This document shows positions 11,568-24,800 of a stretch of 64,000 nt of DNA, piece after piece. The DNA comes from Bryoerythrophyllum caledonicum. Taxonomy: Eukaryota > Streptophyta > Bryopsida > Pottiales > Pottiaceae. The position numbers were made by a program, and so were the translations under genes. The notes under the pieces were generated by a model, which was given only the letters and a program-made list of their open reading frames with translations, had not been told where the DNA came from and made no database searches. Location of the stretch: positions 2,082,168-2,146,167 of the forward strand of contig OZ020522.1 in assembly GCA_963971425.1 (NCBI GenBank). Reading direction: 5' to 3'. The stretch's first letter is position 1. Each line of letters starts with the position of its first letter.

Positions 11568-12440
11568 ATGGCTCTTCCAAAGCCACCTAGAGAGACACAA
11601 GTCTAGCCACTTCTGTTTGACGCCTTAAAAGTATACGGCAACAATTTTTTAATGTGGAGCAAGGATGTCAACGCGTTCCTCTTTGAAGAAGAGTTAGATT
11701 ACGCACTCGACCCATCAACCATCAAAGAGCTGCCAATGTCTTCACGATGGCAAGCCTTGTTCATTCTTTGCCGACACATCAACACATCGCTCCGACAATA
11801 GTACATACAAACAGACAGTCCAACAGAACTATGGAGTCAGCTACAAGTGCGATTCCATCACGAGCAGGCCATGTTCTTGCCCCAAGCACGGAGCGACTAG
11901 ATCAACTTGCACATTTTCAACTTCCTCGCCTTCAACGCCGAACTACACCAAATCACCGCTCAACTCCTATGATGCGGAGACAAAATCTCAGATAAAGAAC
12001 TCATTGACAAAACCCTCTCTACATTTCCTCCCACCTCTGCTATCTTAGCTCAACAGTATAGAAACATGCAATTCAAAAAGCACTCTCAATTGGTGTCATA
12101 CTTACTACTCGCTGAGAAACAACAACAATTGTTACTAAAGATTGCAGAAGCAAGACCACCTCGAGAGACACACGCCGTAGAGACATCACCACAGACATCA
12201 CGAAGAACCAGAGATGACCACCACGAAGAAACTTCTCACGTGAAAAATCCAAACAACCCAGTAAGTCTCCTTCATCAAGTAGGAACGTAAACACTAACCG
12301 CGACAAAGGTAACTCTCATAAATGCGGTAGACCACATCACTTTGCAAAAGATTATAGAACACCGCCATACTTTGTTAAAGTCTTTCAGGAACTTCAGAAA
12401 CTAAAGAAAGAGCAAAGGGAAATGCACAACCTTGATGTTC
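11568..12440 (+). pseudogene. Copia gag relic
   Basis: Reading across frames gives GNNFLMWSKDVNAFLFEEEL, then ELWSQLQVRFHHEQAM, LIDKTLSTFPPTSAI and LVSYLLLAEKQQQLLLK, the pattern of plant copia gag proteins. Near 12310-12360 the frame reads SHKCGRPHHFAKDYRTP, a damaged CCHC zinc knuckle in which the first and last Cys are lost (Ser and Tyr). Stops and shifts interrupt it several times. Gag would package the element RNA. Confidence 0.75.
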
Positions 12441-13014
12441 CTTCATTTTCTAACGTAGAACTTGAAAACTTCATGGTAGGCGATCGGAAGGATCTATTTT
12501 TGGCAAATGTAGCTCTGTTGAACAGTGCCTCTATCCATACTATATAACAAAATAGAAAATACTTTGATTTTACTGGCTGCACAGCCGCCCGACAGACATG
12601 TGATCTAATCATGATTGCTGAAAGTCGGAATTTAAAATTTTGAGAGGGCCAGGCAACTATAGTATTGCATGGAGAATTCCCCCTAAAGTGCCAAATGGCA
12701 ATGTATGCACCCTTCGCCCCTCGTAGCCTGATCAGCTACAGGGATTTATGCGCCAGCGGTATCCATGTCTCCACTGCGGTGGAAAATGATGAAGAGGTCC
12801 TGGAGCTTAGGCAAGGGCAGAGATTTGTTAGGAGGATGCAAAAGCAGGAGCCAACGGCCTATATGACGTTGCAATAAGACCCCGGGAGGGGTTGGCAACA
12901 AGCCACTTCTCCACCCCTAGTCGACTCGATGAAGAGACAAAAAGCACACTCATAGGAGTGATAACCCCATAGCTGAAAGTCTACACAAAAGCAACCTCCC
13001 AGGCTCTGCTTTTA

Positions 13015-13780
13015 TGGTTTCAATTCTAGCCAAAGTTGGGATATGGCACCAAAGAATAGGGCACCCAGGCACAACAATGTTCCGCTGAATGTTGCCTTCG
13101 CTTGTAGGCCACAACCTGTGCCGGAGCGATGCCGAAAAGGTAGGGAGCTGCGCTGATTGTGCTCAAGGGAAGCTGATCAAGCGCCCATCATGGTAGAAGC
13201 TCCCGACAGAACTCTCCCAAGTGCTCCAGTGCCTCGAGGGTGACGTATGCGGTCCCATCAATCCACCTTCAGGTCCGTTTCGATATTTCCTTGTATTAGT
13301 CGATGCCTCTATTAGACATGTAGAAGTTTCTCTTCTCATGATCCGGAATATGATATTTTCCAAACTTTTAGCCATGCTTATTAGATTTCAAACTCACTTC
13401 CCTGATTATCCTGTAAAAACCCTGCGCATGGATAATGCTCAAAAATTTAAATCTCACGCGTTTGAAAATTTTTGCTTAGCCTTAGATATTATACTCACTT
13501 ATTCTCTTCCATACAAACATGCCCGAAACGGGCTCGCAGAAGCCCACAATAAGAAAATCCAGTTGATTACCAGACCACTACTCCTTCACACTAAATTACC
13601 GACCTCCATGTAGAGCCATGCAGTTTTACATGATGCTGCCGTCACTAGACTATGTCCTACTCTCCTAAACTTTCATACATCGCTAGATCTATTGACAGGA
13701 TAAGTTCCCAATATATTCTATCTTAGGACATTCGGATGTCAAGTATAGGTCTCTGTAGCTGAACCTCAGAAAAAGACGAT
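13015..13780 (+). pseudogene. Copia integrase relic
   Basis: The zinc-binding part reads WHQRIGHPGTTMFRRM followed by CADCAQGKL, giving the His-His-Cys-Cys set. The catalytic core shows LEGDVCGPINP (first Asp), LRMDNAQKF (second Asp) and NGLAEAHNKKIQ (Glu). A 130-codon open piece spans 13221-13613. The frame breaks before and after it, and the N-terminal part lies in another frame. A later piece (13881-14237, FVNCKLIEDIFSP) fits the copia region after the integrase core. Confidence 0.85.
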
Positions 13781-14849
13781 TAGCACCCATTGATGTGAAA
13801 GAATATACGTAGGATTTGACTCTCCAAGTATCATGACATACATATTTCCAACCAGTGGCAATCTATAGCGCGCCATATTCGTGAATTGTAAGCTCATAGA
13901 AGATATTTTTTCTCCAATACCTGCAGAAAATCCATCAACAAAATTAAAATTTTGGGTTCCCATAACCTTTACCTTAAACCCAGATCTCCGAACTGCGCTA
14001 TCAGAAACAAAGGTAAAGAAACTCTTCCAGCTTCCAACCTTAGCAGAAAAGCTCCTCGATAACTTTAACGCAGGACCTGGATTATTCGCAATTCCCTCCC
14101 TGGGACGTGGCTCCAATGCATTAGCGTGCTCCCAGCTAAGTGTCGTAGTACGTGTTGGCCAGTATTCACATCTTAACACCAAAGATACCCTAAGGTATTC
14201 GTTCCCACAGAGAATCATCAAGAACTACAACGACTAACAACAAGCCTAGATCTATACAATGTCTAGTATACCACAATACATACATCAAAAGAAAGGAAAG
14301 AAAGGGTTAGACCACAAAGGTTGAGCGTTAATTACACCAACCGCCTTGCTCAAGTGCCTTCCTCGGGTAGGATCTAACATGGCCCGGATCCGACTTGGCC
14401 CGGTTTTAGGTAGTCTACTCTTAAAGCTTTATACATATGTATCCTATGGACATCCGGCGTACGTCGGTACCCGGATAGAATATATCACCACGGCTGATGG
14501 TCCGTGGACTCGCAGAGATTTTAGTATTGACATAAGTAACAACTATCCTTCCTTCCATTTTCTCCTTCTACCTCAACTCACTTACTTGGATATTTATGGT
14601 GTCACTGAGATTCCCTCAAAGGGGAGTTACCTAAACTAAGAGAGATGTAATGTAAGCGAGGAGGGGGCCTACATGCCCACTATCCGAAACTTTCTAAGTC
14701 TCCCTCCACATCCAATGCGGCTGGAGGTAGGATGCTTCCGGGAACAATATTAGCCTTCACAACCGATGCCAATCTGACGCCGGAAGGTCACTCAAGACTC
14801 GCTATGACCCTTTCACATCCGTCATTCCCCCCCTTATCCTTCCCTAAAC

Positions 14850-15035
14850 ACTTACAATCTCACCTGTTATTCCCATCCACACGGACTAACTCTATTTGAT
14901 GGAACAATGAAACAACTGCAAATATCAGAGTTAGAGTCACACCCGACTAACAATCTAACCATCTCACCTGTTATTTCCATCCACACGGACTACCCTACTT
15001 GATGGAACAAGGAAACAATGACTTCGACGGTTAGT
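14850..15035. repeat. Direct duplication of about 80-90 bp
   Basis: The stretch CATCCACACGGACTA with flanking CTCACCTGTTATT and TTGATGGAACAA occurs twice, starting near 14860 and 14965. Confidence 0.75.
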
Positions 15036-15821
15036 ACGGACTTGAGGAGTGGACTACTCGAAATGGCACTCACAGTCATGTATAGAATCTGAGCTCTCCA
15101 ATCATAGAAGGTTTTCTGAGAGCGTAGGTTTAGAATTAAACTGAAAGCAATATACACACATCAAGCAGTGAAGAGAGGTGCCACGAGACTCCTCTCTTAT
15201 ACTGCCAAGAATTCACACAAACATCCAAATGCAAACGATACCTTCTAACTAAAAACGACGGCATTAACTACTCTTGGCGGCAGTGGCTGCCACTCCTCAC
15301 AACGTGCACCGTCAGAAGGTAACTTATTACACAAATCCCAAGGCAAAACCAAGTCAAAACCAAAGTCAACCGGGGGCCAAATCCCGGAATGAACAGTGAC
15401 CTACGAACCAAGATCTTGACCCTACTTCCGGACCAACTCCTCAAGTCTCTTCCTCTCCTCTCTCTTCTTGCGCTTCTTGGAACTCCGGCTTGAAATCGGG
15501 GTGGGCGCAGCCGCCGCAAGTGCCACCAATGGTGCAAACACATCCGTAGAAGGCATGGGTTGGGCGGTAGCTGCCCTCGGCAAGGTTTCCCTTGAAGGCA
15601 AGGAGATATCCGGGCCATCTGGGGTGAGTGGCACGGTAGTCATGCTCAGATGAAGCCCGGATCATGTCGAGACGACCGATACTTGACTCGGAGTTTCCAT
15701 GATGACATCATGTCCGGATATCTGTCTTGGGGTGTATAAGTAAGAGGAACTCTCACTTGCGGTCTTCCCAAGGTGAAGCCTGCTCTGCAAAAGGGCTACA
15801 ATCAGTGTAGTGCAAGAGGGG

Positions 15822-16538
15822 TCATTGAGCGGCAGCTGGCGAGGATGCACAAGGAGTGGAGGCTCCATCGCAACACCTGGGCGTTCCTTCCAACCGCTCT
15901 GCATCTGTGTAGTGGCCTCCGAAGGGGACGGTCCTATCCATATCTTTCACATACACTCGGAGAGCCTCTATCAGTTCGGAGACCAAGTAAGTCTTTCCGC
16001 CGAGTTGCGCTGGTCCGGTGGTCGCGGCACGAACTGCTGCGCGGGTCCGGGTGGAGGGTGCCCCGCCTTGTCTTTGTCTTGGCCACTTGGGGGGTGGTAG
16101 AGCCTCCTCCTCGGACTGGGATGAGTTGCTCCCTCCTTCAGATCCTAGCTCGGACTCTGACTCCGTTCCTTCAAACTTCTTCATCATGAGTTGCGTTCCA
16201 TAAGCCATGTCCTCCTCGGGGGTAGTCTCCTTGAAGTGGTGATATAGGTGGATCAGAAATGGACAAAGACGTGAGCACTTGACATTGTGGACACTCCTTG
16301 TCAATCTGATCGCCACGTCCTTTACAATGATGGCGCAATTCACCACCCTCTCCCCAAAATAAGAACCATATATCGTGTTAGCTAGGGTGACCGTGACTCG
16401 CATGGGTTTCTCAGGGTGCAGGATCGGTACGAGGAATGAGAAGACCCGCCTCGCGCGGATGTCCAAGCAATTCCGTACCACATATCCATTCTTGGCGTCC
16501 TTGGTGCCAAATCGTCCCTTGGCATATTCCTCCTTCAA
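15822..16538 (-). pseudogene. Unidentified gag-like protein of the inserted element
   Basis: A 238-codon minus frame. The first half is globular (MRVTVTLANTIYGSYFGERV; LTRSVHNVKCSRLCPFLIHL). A Ser/Glu-rich acidic stretch and a Pro/Arg-rich stretch follow. The pattern resembles the proteins of non-autonomous plant LTR elements and plant mobile domains, but I cannot name a family. Related coding sequence seems to continue downstream in other frames to about 15270 (PDFKPEFQEAQEERGEEE). No start signal or promoter is obvious. Confidence 0.35.
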
Positions 16539-16929
16539 ACTTGTCCATCCCGCCCCTTAGCGTGGGAAGCCATTCACTTCTTGCCACCTCCCCATAGTCC
16601 ACTTATCGGGGCAAGCACGGATGCTATCTCCTTCGGGTCCCGTTGAGGGTTCTTGACGCATCTCCTATACGATGGACTCCACACAAAAATTCCAACAGAA
16701 CTCTATAAAAGAGAGGCAACCCATCCGGAGGAGATTCTCTTTGAGTTCCATGAGCTCAAGATGGTCTTTGACGATGACTGGTGCAGTATCGTTCCTCATG
16801 GGTCCTGTTTGGACCATCGATGGACCTGTCGCCATTCAGTCGGTGGGAGGAATCATGGTCTTCCCTTATTCTTTTTATTCAGATTAGGGCTTACCTCATC
16901 TCTAGGCTCCTCATTACTCGTCACCAACT

Positions 16930-17790
16930 TGCCTCCCTCAAAGCTCCGGGCTCGCAATCCTTCCTTCGATGCTCGTGCAGCTCCACCAAGGTCCCGAGCT
17001 CACAATACTTCCCTCGCTGCTCGTGTTGCTCGTCCCCCTGCCTTGCTGCTCGTGTTCCTCGTCCTCTTACCTTGCTGCTCCACCGAGGTCCGGGCTCGCA
17101 GACCTTCCTTCGTTGCAGCTCCACCGAGGTCCAGGCTTGCCATCCTTCCTTCGCTGGAGCTCCACAGAGGCCCGGGCTCGCAGTTTCTCCTTCACTGCAG
17201 CTCCAATGAGGCTCCGGGCTTGCAGTCCTTCCCACGCTGCTCGTGTTGCTCGCAGTCCTTCCTTCGTTGCAGCTCCAATGAGGCTCCGAGCTCGTAGTCT
17301 CTCCCTCACTGCAGCTCCAATGAGGCTCCAGCTCGCAGTCCTTTCCTCGCTGCTCATGCTGCTCACAGTCATGCCTTGCTGATCGTGCTAATCGTGTTCT
17401 TGCCTTACTGATCGTGCTCCTGCCTTGCTCCTCGTGCTCCTCGTCCTCTTACCTTGCTGCTCGACCGAGGTCCGGGCTCGCAGTCTCTCCTTCGCTGCAG
17501 CTCCACCAAAGTGCCGGCTCGCAGTCCTTCCTTCGCTGCAGCTCCACCGAGACTCCGGGCTTGTAGTCTCTCCTTCGCTGCAGCTCCACCGAGGTCCAGG
17601 CTCGCAGTCCTTCCTTTGCTGCAGCTCCACCGAGGCTTCGGGCTCGCAGTCCTTCCCTCGCTGCTCGTGTTGCTCGCAGTCCTTCCTTCGTTGCAGATCC
17701 AATGAGGCTCCGGGCTTGCAGTCTCTCCCTTGCTGCTCGTGTTGCTCGTCCTCTCGCCTTGCTGCTCCACCGAGGTCCGATGGTCTTCCT
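16930..17790. repeat. 41-42 bp minisatellite
   Basis: A unit reading CTCCACCGAGGTCCGGGCTC then GCAGTCTCTCCTTCGCTGCA recurs many times with substitutions and small insertions; three consecutive units near 17.48-17.60 kb are 41, 41 and 42 bp. Interspersed pieces read CTGCTCGTGTTGCTCG. All long frames over it are repeats of the same peptide in each phase, so I do not call a gene. Confidence 0.9.
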
Positions 17791-17939
17791 CTTCTACTTG
17801 AACATTGCCCTTCTTGTATCTTCTGGCAGTACCTCTTGGTGCCACTTGGTTGACTTTTGGCTACTTCTCTCCACATTCCGACTTCTTCCTCCGGGCTGCT
17901 TTTTCCACGTCCACGCCTTCTTTTATTCTCATCCTCCTT

Positions 17940-18110
17940 CGAGTGGCTCCGGCTTAAGTGGCTGTCCTGGCCTCGGGTTGCTCCGAGCTTGGGGCTCCAA
18001 GCTTGGAGTTGGCCAGGGTCTTGGCTGCTCCGGGCTTGGGCTCCGGGCTCGGGGCTGTTCACGGTCTCAGCTGCTCCAGGCTTGGGGCTCCGGGCTCGAG
18101 GCTCGAGTCT
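17940..18110. repeat. Second G/C-rich repeat block
   Basis: Variants of GCTCCGGGCTTGGGGCTC recur from about 17.95 to 18.10 kb. It probably belongs to the same insert as the minisatellite. Confidence 0.65.
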
Positions 18111-18399
18111 TTTCATTCGAACTCCTTGTCCTTCGTTGTTTTAAAGTAGTCGAACATCCTTCATTAATCGTTTACCTTAACCTACCTAATTAAACTATTC
18201 TAAGGTAGTATTAACCTAGAACCCAAACTTATTAGTCTAAGTTTAACATAGTTAACCTCTTAACTAAAAAAAATTGAAAATTTGTGGTACGACACTAGGC
18301 AAAAAGCTGATCCTCCAAAAACTCCTCAAAAATAGAAACTTAGTCAACACTCTAATATAATTCTTCTCACTCTTGAAAATAGAACATAGCCGGTAGAAG

Positions 18400-19800
18400 C
18401 GTTCATCATAAGGCTCACACTAGCAGAAGATGAACCCCAGACCTTAGAGGAAGCGAAAGCAAGCCCTGCCTAGCCAGAATGGCCCAAGGCATTAGAAGCC
18501 AAATACAATTCTGTACGAAAAAAAAAAGTGTTTGGACCACTCATGATAGATCTTTCTTGTAGACCAATTGGTTGCAAGCTCATATTTATCAGAAAACGCG
18601 ATACAAAAGGAAACATCGTCCGTTTTAAGGTAGAATTAGTAGCACAAGGACTTACTCAATGTCCAAGGATTGAGTTTGAATTCACGTACTCCCCAGTCAT
18701 GAATAGCACCTCGTTCCGGTACCTACTTAGCTTTGTTGTCCACTACTCCCTGGAAACTCAACTGTTGGATGCGGTGACTGCATACCTCTACGGACCTTTG
18801 GATGCTGATATCTACATCAAGCCACCCCCTGATTTTATCACTGACAATAAGCCCGAAATAAAACCACATGCTTCTATTCTAGGGAAATTCTCCGGACTTA
18901 AACTACAATGCGCACTATATGGACTTAAACAAGCCGGACTAATGTGGTATCAACACCTACGGGATTTCTCACTAAGTCATGAATTCCAACACGACCCAAC
19001 GCTATCGTGTATATTTACCCTCAAAAACAACAAGAGTTTCGTAATCATCGTAGTGTACGTAGACGACCTTAACCTAATAGAAACAATGCATGCATGCAAG
19101 TTTGTTGTCGACTTACTCACAGGTCAATTCGAGATGAAGCTACTCGGCACAACTACATTCTGCATAGGCCTCCAAATCACCCACCTTGCGGATGGTAGCA
19201 TACTCCTACATCGGACCGCTTACACCAAACGCCTCTTCAAAGCCTTCAATATGGACCAGGCGAACCCACTCGCAGCTCCAATGATCGAGAGGAGCAAGAC
19301 GTCTGACAATCCCTACCGCCCTTGCAAGGTGGAGGAAGAATTCACTGACAAAACTAAATACCTCGTAGGTGTCGGAGCTCTACTCTACTTATCTACCTAC
19401 ACGAGACCAGATATATCCTTCGTTACAAATATACTAGCACGACACAGCCAGAAACCAACCACAAGACACTGGAACGGAGTGAAACACCTCTTCCGATACC
19501 TACAATGAACACAGGACCTAGGACTCCACTACACAAAGAACGGAGCACCAGAGATGGTGGGGTACGTTGACTCAAGGTTCAAGACTGATGAGATATTCAA
19601 CAAATCCCAGACATGTTTCATTTTCCTGAAGATCAATCCAAGACCTCATTGAATCAGGTTAAATTGATGTCAAGAAAATCAAATCTGCCAACAACATATC
19701 CAACATGCTCACCAAAGCATTACTTGTCTATAAACATAGAGAACAGATGAAGAAGGCAGGAATGCGACCTCTGCACGAATTTCCTCTCCAGTAAATTACA
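18400..19800 (+). pseudogene. Copia reverse transcriptase and RNase H relic
   Basis: An uninterrupted 326-codon piece (18528-19508) has the copia RT series: KVELVAQGLTQ, FEFTYSPVMNSTSFRYLLS, LLDAVTAYLYGPLDADIYIK with the first catalytic Asp, LQCALYGLKQAGLMWYQHL and VVYVDDLNLI with the YVDD box. It continues to YLVGVGALLYLSTYTRPDIS. After a stop at 19506-19508 an RNase H-like remnant follows up to the polypurine region near 19880. The RT core is the best preserved part of the element. Confidence 0.9.
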
Positions 19801-19885
19801 CTCTTTTTCTACATTGGAATTTTTCCCAATAGGATTTTTTTCAAGGTAAGTTTTTTATTGAGGTAACCCTTGTTCGATGAGGAGA

Positions 19886-20097
19886 GTTGAGATAGCAATC
19901 CTAGGGTTTAATCCAGGGTAGGTTAAATACCTATCTAATTAGAGATTAGGATAATCTTGGTAGTTAACCTCCCTATCTTCTTCATTAACTTAACACGCCT
20001 ATACTAACTAGCATTTGTGCTACACTACCCTGGTATAAATACAACTCCATGTTCACTACTAAACACTTAGTATTCACTTGTCTTGTCTTCCACAACT
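19886..20097 (+). repeat. Right LTR of the copia element
   Basis: Begins GTTGAGATAGCAATCCTAGG and parallels the left LTR to the TATA box (about 20034) and beyond. The leading T of the canonical TG appears changed to A. A purine-rich run (GATGAGGAGAG) lies just before it, as expected for the polypurine tract. Confidence 0.85.
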
Positions 20098-20640
20098 AAA
20101 TTGGAATTGATTTTATTATTTTCAGAAGCTAAAATATAATCAAGTGGCATACTATATTGACAATTGGTTGCCTCATTATGTCAAACATGTTATTATTATT
20201 ATTTTTGTCAGATAATTGATTTGATGATTGATAACATTAATATAATTATCGATTAATAATAAATTAATTTAGGCTTGTGCTTCCACAAAGTTCAAGCTTG
20301 TATCATTAAAGTCCTATACACTCTAATCTGCCAATTTATATACCCAAATATATCTTAGAAAATAAATGTGATTTTCTAGTGATATTCAACAAGATCCTAT
20401 GATTAGAATTAAAATTAAAACATTACTTGCAAATGTCTTATATCAGCACTACCAAATGTAGTATTACATTAATATAGTCCTAGTCCTCTGAGGGTTAATG
20501 CTACCACTATACCATGGTAGGTTTGCCACCCATGAATCAATCTCTTGAAAAAATTAAGTACTTCAGCTTAAAATGTCAATCTTCCAAAACTCATAGAAAA
20601 TGGTTCGAAACCTAGTGTTTATAGCATTCAATATAGATCT
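20098..20640. other. AT-rich DNA without recognisable gene
   Basis: No frame with family resemblance and no clear repeat boundary. Confidence 0.4.
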
Positions 20641-20649
20641 CAACGTTTT

Positions 20650-21000
20650 TGTACAAACCACTACACTAAAGATGGCATATAGTGTAATAGTACGAATAGT
20701 GTAATTACCTTAGTACACTATTTGTGAACAAGTTGGCAATTAGAGTTAGCCGCCATTGTCATTTATAATAACCCCCAATCATCCACATACCTTAGTACAC
20801 TATGTCTAAAATAATTAACAATTAGTTTTAGTCCTCAATCAGCCACCTACCTTAGTACACTATTTCTAAAACAATTGATAATTAGTTTTAATTCCCAATC
20901 AACCATCTCCCTAGCACATAAATTTGTTAAGAAGTTCATAAAATAATATTAACCCCCAATCAACCACCTACCAGCCGTCATGCATTTATTCTCCTCGTCT
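20650..21000. repeat. Relative of the CTACACTAAA MITE family
   Basis: Starts ACTACACTAAAGATGGCATA with later AGTGTAATAG, then a block of about 90 bp is repeated three times (each with CTTAGTACACTAT or a variant, then a CCCCCAATCA-like stretch). The sequence GCCGCCATTGTCATTTATAA near 20750-20775 matches the flank of the TTAA insertion at 54.36 kb and serves there as an uninterrupted comparison. Confidence 0.65.
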
Positions 21001-21887
21001 CATCCTCAATGTCATCCCTTTATCTTCTCAATTCCAACCCTTCTCATTTTAATTATCTTTTCTTTTCGATTCCAACTCTTCTCATTCTCATTATCTTCCC
21101 AACCTTAGTGAATGGCTCTACATTGCAATTTGTTGTTTGTGTGAGGTTAGAACTATGGAGCATAGTTGACTGGAAGAGGTCTGGAGAAGTCATTTAAGCA
21201 TCCAAAGCATTCATTTGATGAACTACATTTTTTTCTCTGGAATTTGTGTTTTTAATTTTTTTGTAGCATATGAGTTCATTCCACGCGGAGGCTTTGCAAC
21301 CTCGTGAGGAATGCTATCTTGTGAGCGGTGAGCCTTGGGCAACGAGTGGTGAGCACTGTTTTTTTGGATTTTATTTGCAAAAAAAATTTCAAAATTATAC
21401 ACGGACACCTATGACCGTGGATTATATTTACAATGTTTTGGCATTAAAATGAAAACATGCAACAATGAACAACGATAAGATATTTGGACATAGTAATGAC
21501 TAAATTGTTGAGGTTTAGGATTATAATAATTACTCTAAAAATCTAAAGGAACACTTATGGCCGTGGATTTGGGTTTACTATATCCTTTTAATACATTGGT
21601 GATATCCATCTAATACCTAGGGGATACCCATGGTGTTTTACTACTCTGAATTAGAAAAGTTGGATTCTTTGAAAGTATTTATAATTCAATAAATATAGTT
21701 TGAGGTTGTGAAAATTGTGTGACTCAAAACATTCAATGAATTAACATTACACATATGATAATTACGTTAGCATAGTATATGTAGAAAGGAATCGTCAATC
21801 CTAGATAAAACACAATAGATAGACAACTGCAATGAAGATGAGAAAAATCAACACGCATTGTTAAAAAAAACAACAAAAATAGATAAA

Positions 21888-24800
21888 TCAATATTCCTCC
21901 CCTAATAAATCATCCAAGCTATCCTCATAGATACCAGACAAACTACTATCTGTACCACTACCAACCGTTTCTCCGTCTATGAATTGCTCTATTGCGGACC
22001 TGCGCTGGGCTACTCGTGAAATTGGTGAAAATTTCCCTTCGACAAGTGCGATAGCACCTCGATCTAAGATGATGGTGAAGCCATCAACGACGTCAACCGA
22101 CTACATTGATCAAGTGTCACGTCGATGTCATCGAATGAATATTATCAAACGCGTTTTAGGACAATGCAAATTCATTCAACAAAGATGGAAACCCTAAACT
22201 TACTTACAAGTTCTCTTGGGAGCGGTCTTCACCTCGGACTCGTCATCATCGAGCTCTAATCGACGTTTCCGAGAGCCTTCTTCAACCAGCGGCAAAATTG
22301 CCGACTCCACTTCCATGGTACTGGGAAACAAAGGGTGGAGGACCTCATCATCCAAGTCTGCATCTTCTTCTAATGCATGGATGTGGCGCTTGAAGGCCTT
22401 ACAAGCCTTGATGGATGTCCCTATATGATTGAAATAAGTAAATTGAAGTTAGCAGCTCAGCTTAAATAAACAATGATAGAAGAGGAAATATTAAGATATC
22501 TTACCAGTGGATGTTGTAAAATCAAGGACGATCTCATCTTCCTGGATACAAAGGTCAATAAGAGCTTCCATGAGGTTGGAGGACTTTTCTTGAGCTCCAG
22601 GCCATGGCTGGTTGGTGGATCCTCTCATTGTCAACGTCACCTGTGTGATCAGATTGATCAAGTGACCATCTGATGACAACTGAATCCCCTCCAGTAACAA
22701 CTCTTTCCTATCATTGAATGAAAAAGGGACCGTCGGCTCCAACTTCCTCACATAGCACTTCACCATGAAGCACTTGTGAGTGCGCCCGAGATGGGCCTTA
22801 CGCGAGAGAGACAAAACGTTAATGGCAAACCACTTCGTCTCCTCACGAAAGTCTACCTTCTCTGCCCAAGCATGAAGCTCGTTAGAGATGAACTTCGAGT
22901 CGGGGTAGAACACAATGAGTTGTGTCCCATCGCGAAGCAAGGCCTCTGTCATCTCGAAAACACCGGTCAATCCAATGGGATTCTCGCTTACCTCCATCAA
23001 AGTGCTCAGTTGGAAGTATGTTCCAAACCGGCACCACACCACCGCCCTCAATTCGATGGACCGGCAAATCCTCTGGGACATCAAAAAGTACCATGTCCGC
23101 CAAACCGTCATCGCAATCCTCTCCACGATGACCCGCATTCGCGACCCGGAATGTACATTCATAAATTACCGCATCTATGACCAAAGTGATGATAAGTCAT
23201 CCTCTTCAGCGATATTATCAAAGAGAGTCATAATGTTGAGAGCGCTCTGTCACATCACCTCCACTCCAACAATAGACTCCATATGCTCCTCCGTTGGAAT
23301 TGTGCAGATCGTCTACGAAGGCTTTGCGACATAGGTGGAGGATCGACTGCTGCCCAAGCGGTAAATGCCCTGTGTTGGTTCCATAGCAGCAGGAATAGCA
23401 AACGTTGTTGCCCTTCTAAGCCGAGCAAACAACTTTTCAGGCCCCTCCTTTGCCACCAATGCTGCCAACTCTTTATTCATCTCTCTTGTCTCATTCTTCA
23501 ACGTCTTTGTTATCCCCTTCTCCACCTTCAGAGCCTCCTTCTTCGCTGCCTTAAGCGCCGCCTTCGTCGCCTTTTCCGCAGCCTTTGCACTCTCTTTCTC
23601 CAAGAGTGAAGCGTCTACTGTCCCAACCACCGCAGAGACGGAAGAGGGAAGCATGTCGCCATCTCCACCGGTGGCTAGGGAATCACAGTCCCTTTGAAGC
23701 TGAAGCTCTTCCCCCGGAATAGGATCAGAATTTCTTCAACTCCAAGTATCAAGGGCAGTGCACCAAGTGATGACGAGATAAGCGCTGCCTCTGTTGCTCA
23801 ATGAAGATGCAGCCTAGTGAAGTACGGTCCGTCCACTTCTTGAAGCGGATTGGCATTTGACTTGGTAAGTTGATAGCAAGTATCCTTTAGCGACGAGCTC
23901 CCTCCAGAAGTACCAAAGCAGCACTCGCTTCATGGTCTTCTCACATTCCTCCTGCTTTAGAAACTCCTCCGACTTGGAGAAGACACCTTTTCTCCCAAGA
24001 TGGTCTTTGAAGACCTGCGCCCACAACATGATGCTCCAAGCCTCCATCCAAGAATCAATGTCTTGGATGGGATTAGAGAGCCCGTCATTCTTCAATATGA
24101 CGTTGTCTTCTTTAACAAGCTCAAAGAATTTCGTCTCAATTTCCTCCTCCAACTATAACATACAGTACAATCTCTTAGACAAAATCAATGATAAAAATGG
24201 TAACTGAAGTACAATAGACAATAGGGATTAGAAATACTTACCCCAGCCCAAAAGGCAGCAATATCGATCCATCCCCGGAGACTCGTGTCTGAAGCTGGCG
24301 TTTTGGGAAAATTATACTCTGCCCTGCTGTCCTTGCTCATGTTCCACCATTTGCATCATCGTCCCTTGAACTTTCTAACCACCTTCGCCGTGCACAAGAG
24401 TTGGAGCTTCTTTAGTGTCATCTCTGGCTTAGTCTGGTAAATATCGAAATGACGCATCACCTGAAGTAGGGGCACATATAGTTGGACTCAGTTATGGTTC
24501 GACACTGAATCAAAATGAAACTATATGAAAAGTACATAAACAGACACCATCAAATATAGAATTGACATACCTCAGTGAAGAATTCCTCACCGTTCGCAGG
24601 ATTTGCAATTGCCAACATCCGTGTGAATGTAGTTTGACAAACAATCTTCTTCTTCTGGACGGCATCGGTGCAGAGTTTCACCAACTCTGATGGACTTCCA
24701 ACGCGATCAACACCAACGCCTGTGACAAGGCTATCCTTGTAATTCCGTATGCACTCTTCTTGGACAGCAATAATCTCCCGCTAGAAACCAACAATCGTCA

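Larger units (their letters stand above)
14260..18300. mobile_element. Retroelement-like insert inside the copia element
   Basis: Copia coding sequence stops near 14240 and resumes near 18400 with the RT N-terminus (EDEPQTLEEAKASP). The sequence between is unrelated to copia and differs in base composition. On the minus strand the right edge reads TGTCGTACCACAAATTTTC, which has the TGT start of an LTR, suggesting a nested element on the minus strand. I could not find the partner LTR or target duplication, so the edges are approximate. It carries a minus-strand coding relic and a minisatellite. Confidence 0.55.
11216..20097 (+). mobile_element. Ty1/copia LTR retrotransposon, degenerate and interrupted
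   Basis: Two direct repeats of about 200 bp bound the element. Inside, on the + strand, come a gag relic with zinc-knuckle remains, an integrase and a reverse transcriptase. Integrase before RT is the copia order. About 4 kb of foreign sequence (roughly 14.26-18.30 kb) separates integrase from RT. The two LTRs differ at many sites, and the coding region has many stops and indels, so the insertion is old. I could not identify a target-site duplication. Confidence 0.9.

Noticed and set aside
13766..14221. A 151-codon minus frame
   Set aside because: It lies antisense to the copia integrase tail and has no recognisable domain.
16930..17790. Regular repeats that could be taken for a CRISPR array
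   Set aside because: Units are contiguous and degenerate with no unique spacers of constant length, in a plant genome; it is a minisatellite.
16653..18193. Long open frames on both strands over 16.6-18.2 kb
   Set aside because: They are the same repeat read in different phases, of low complexity, with no domain.
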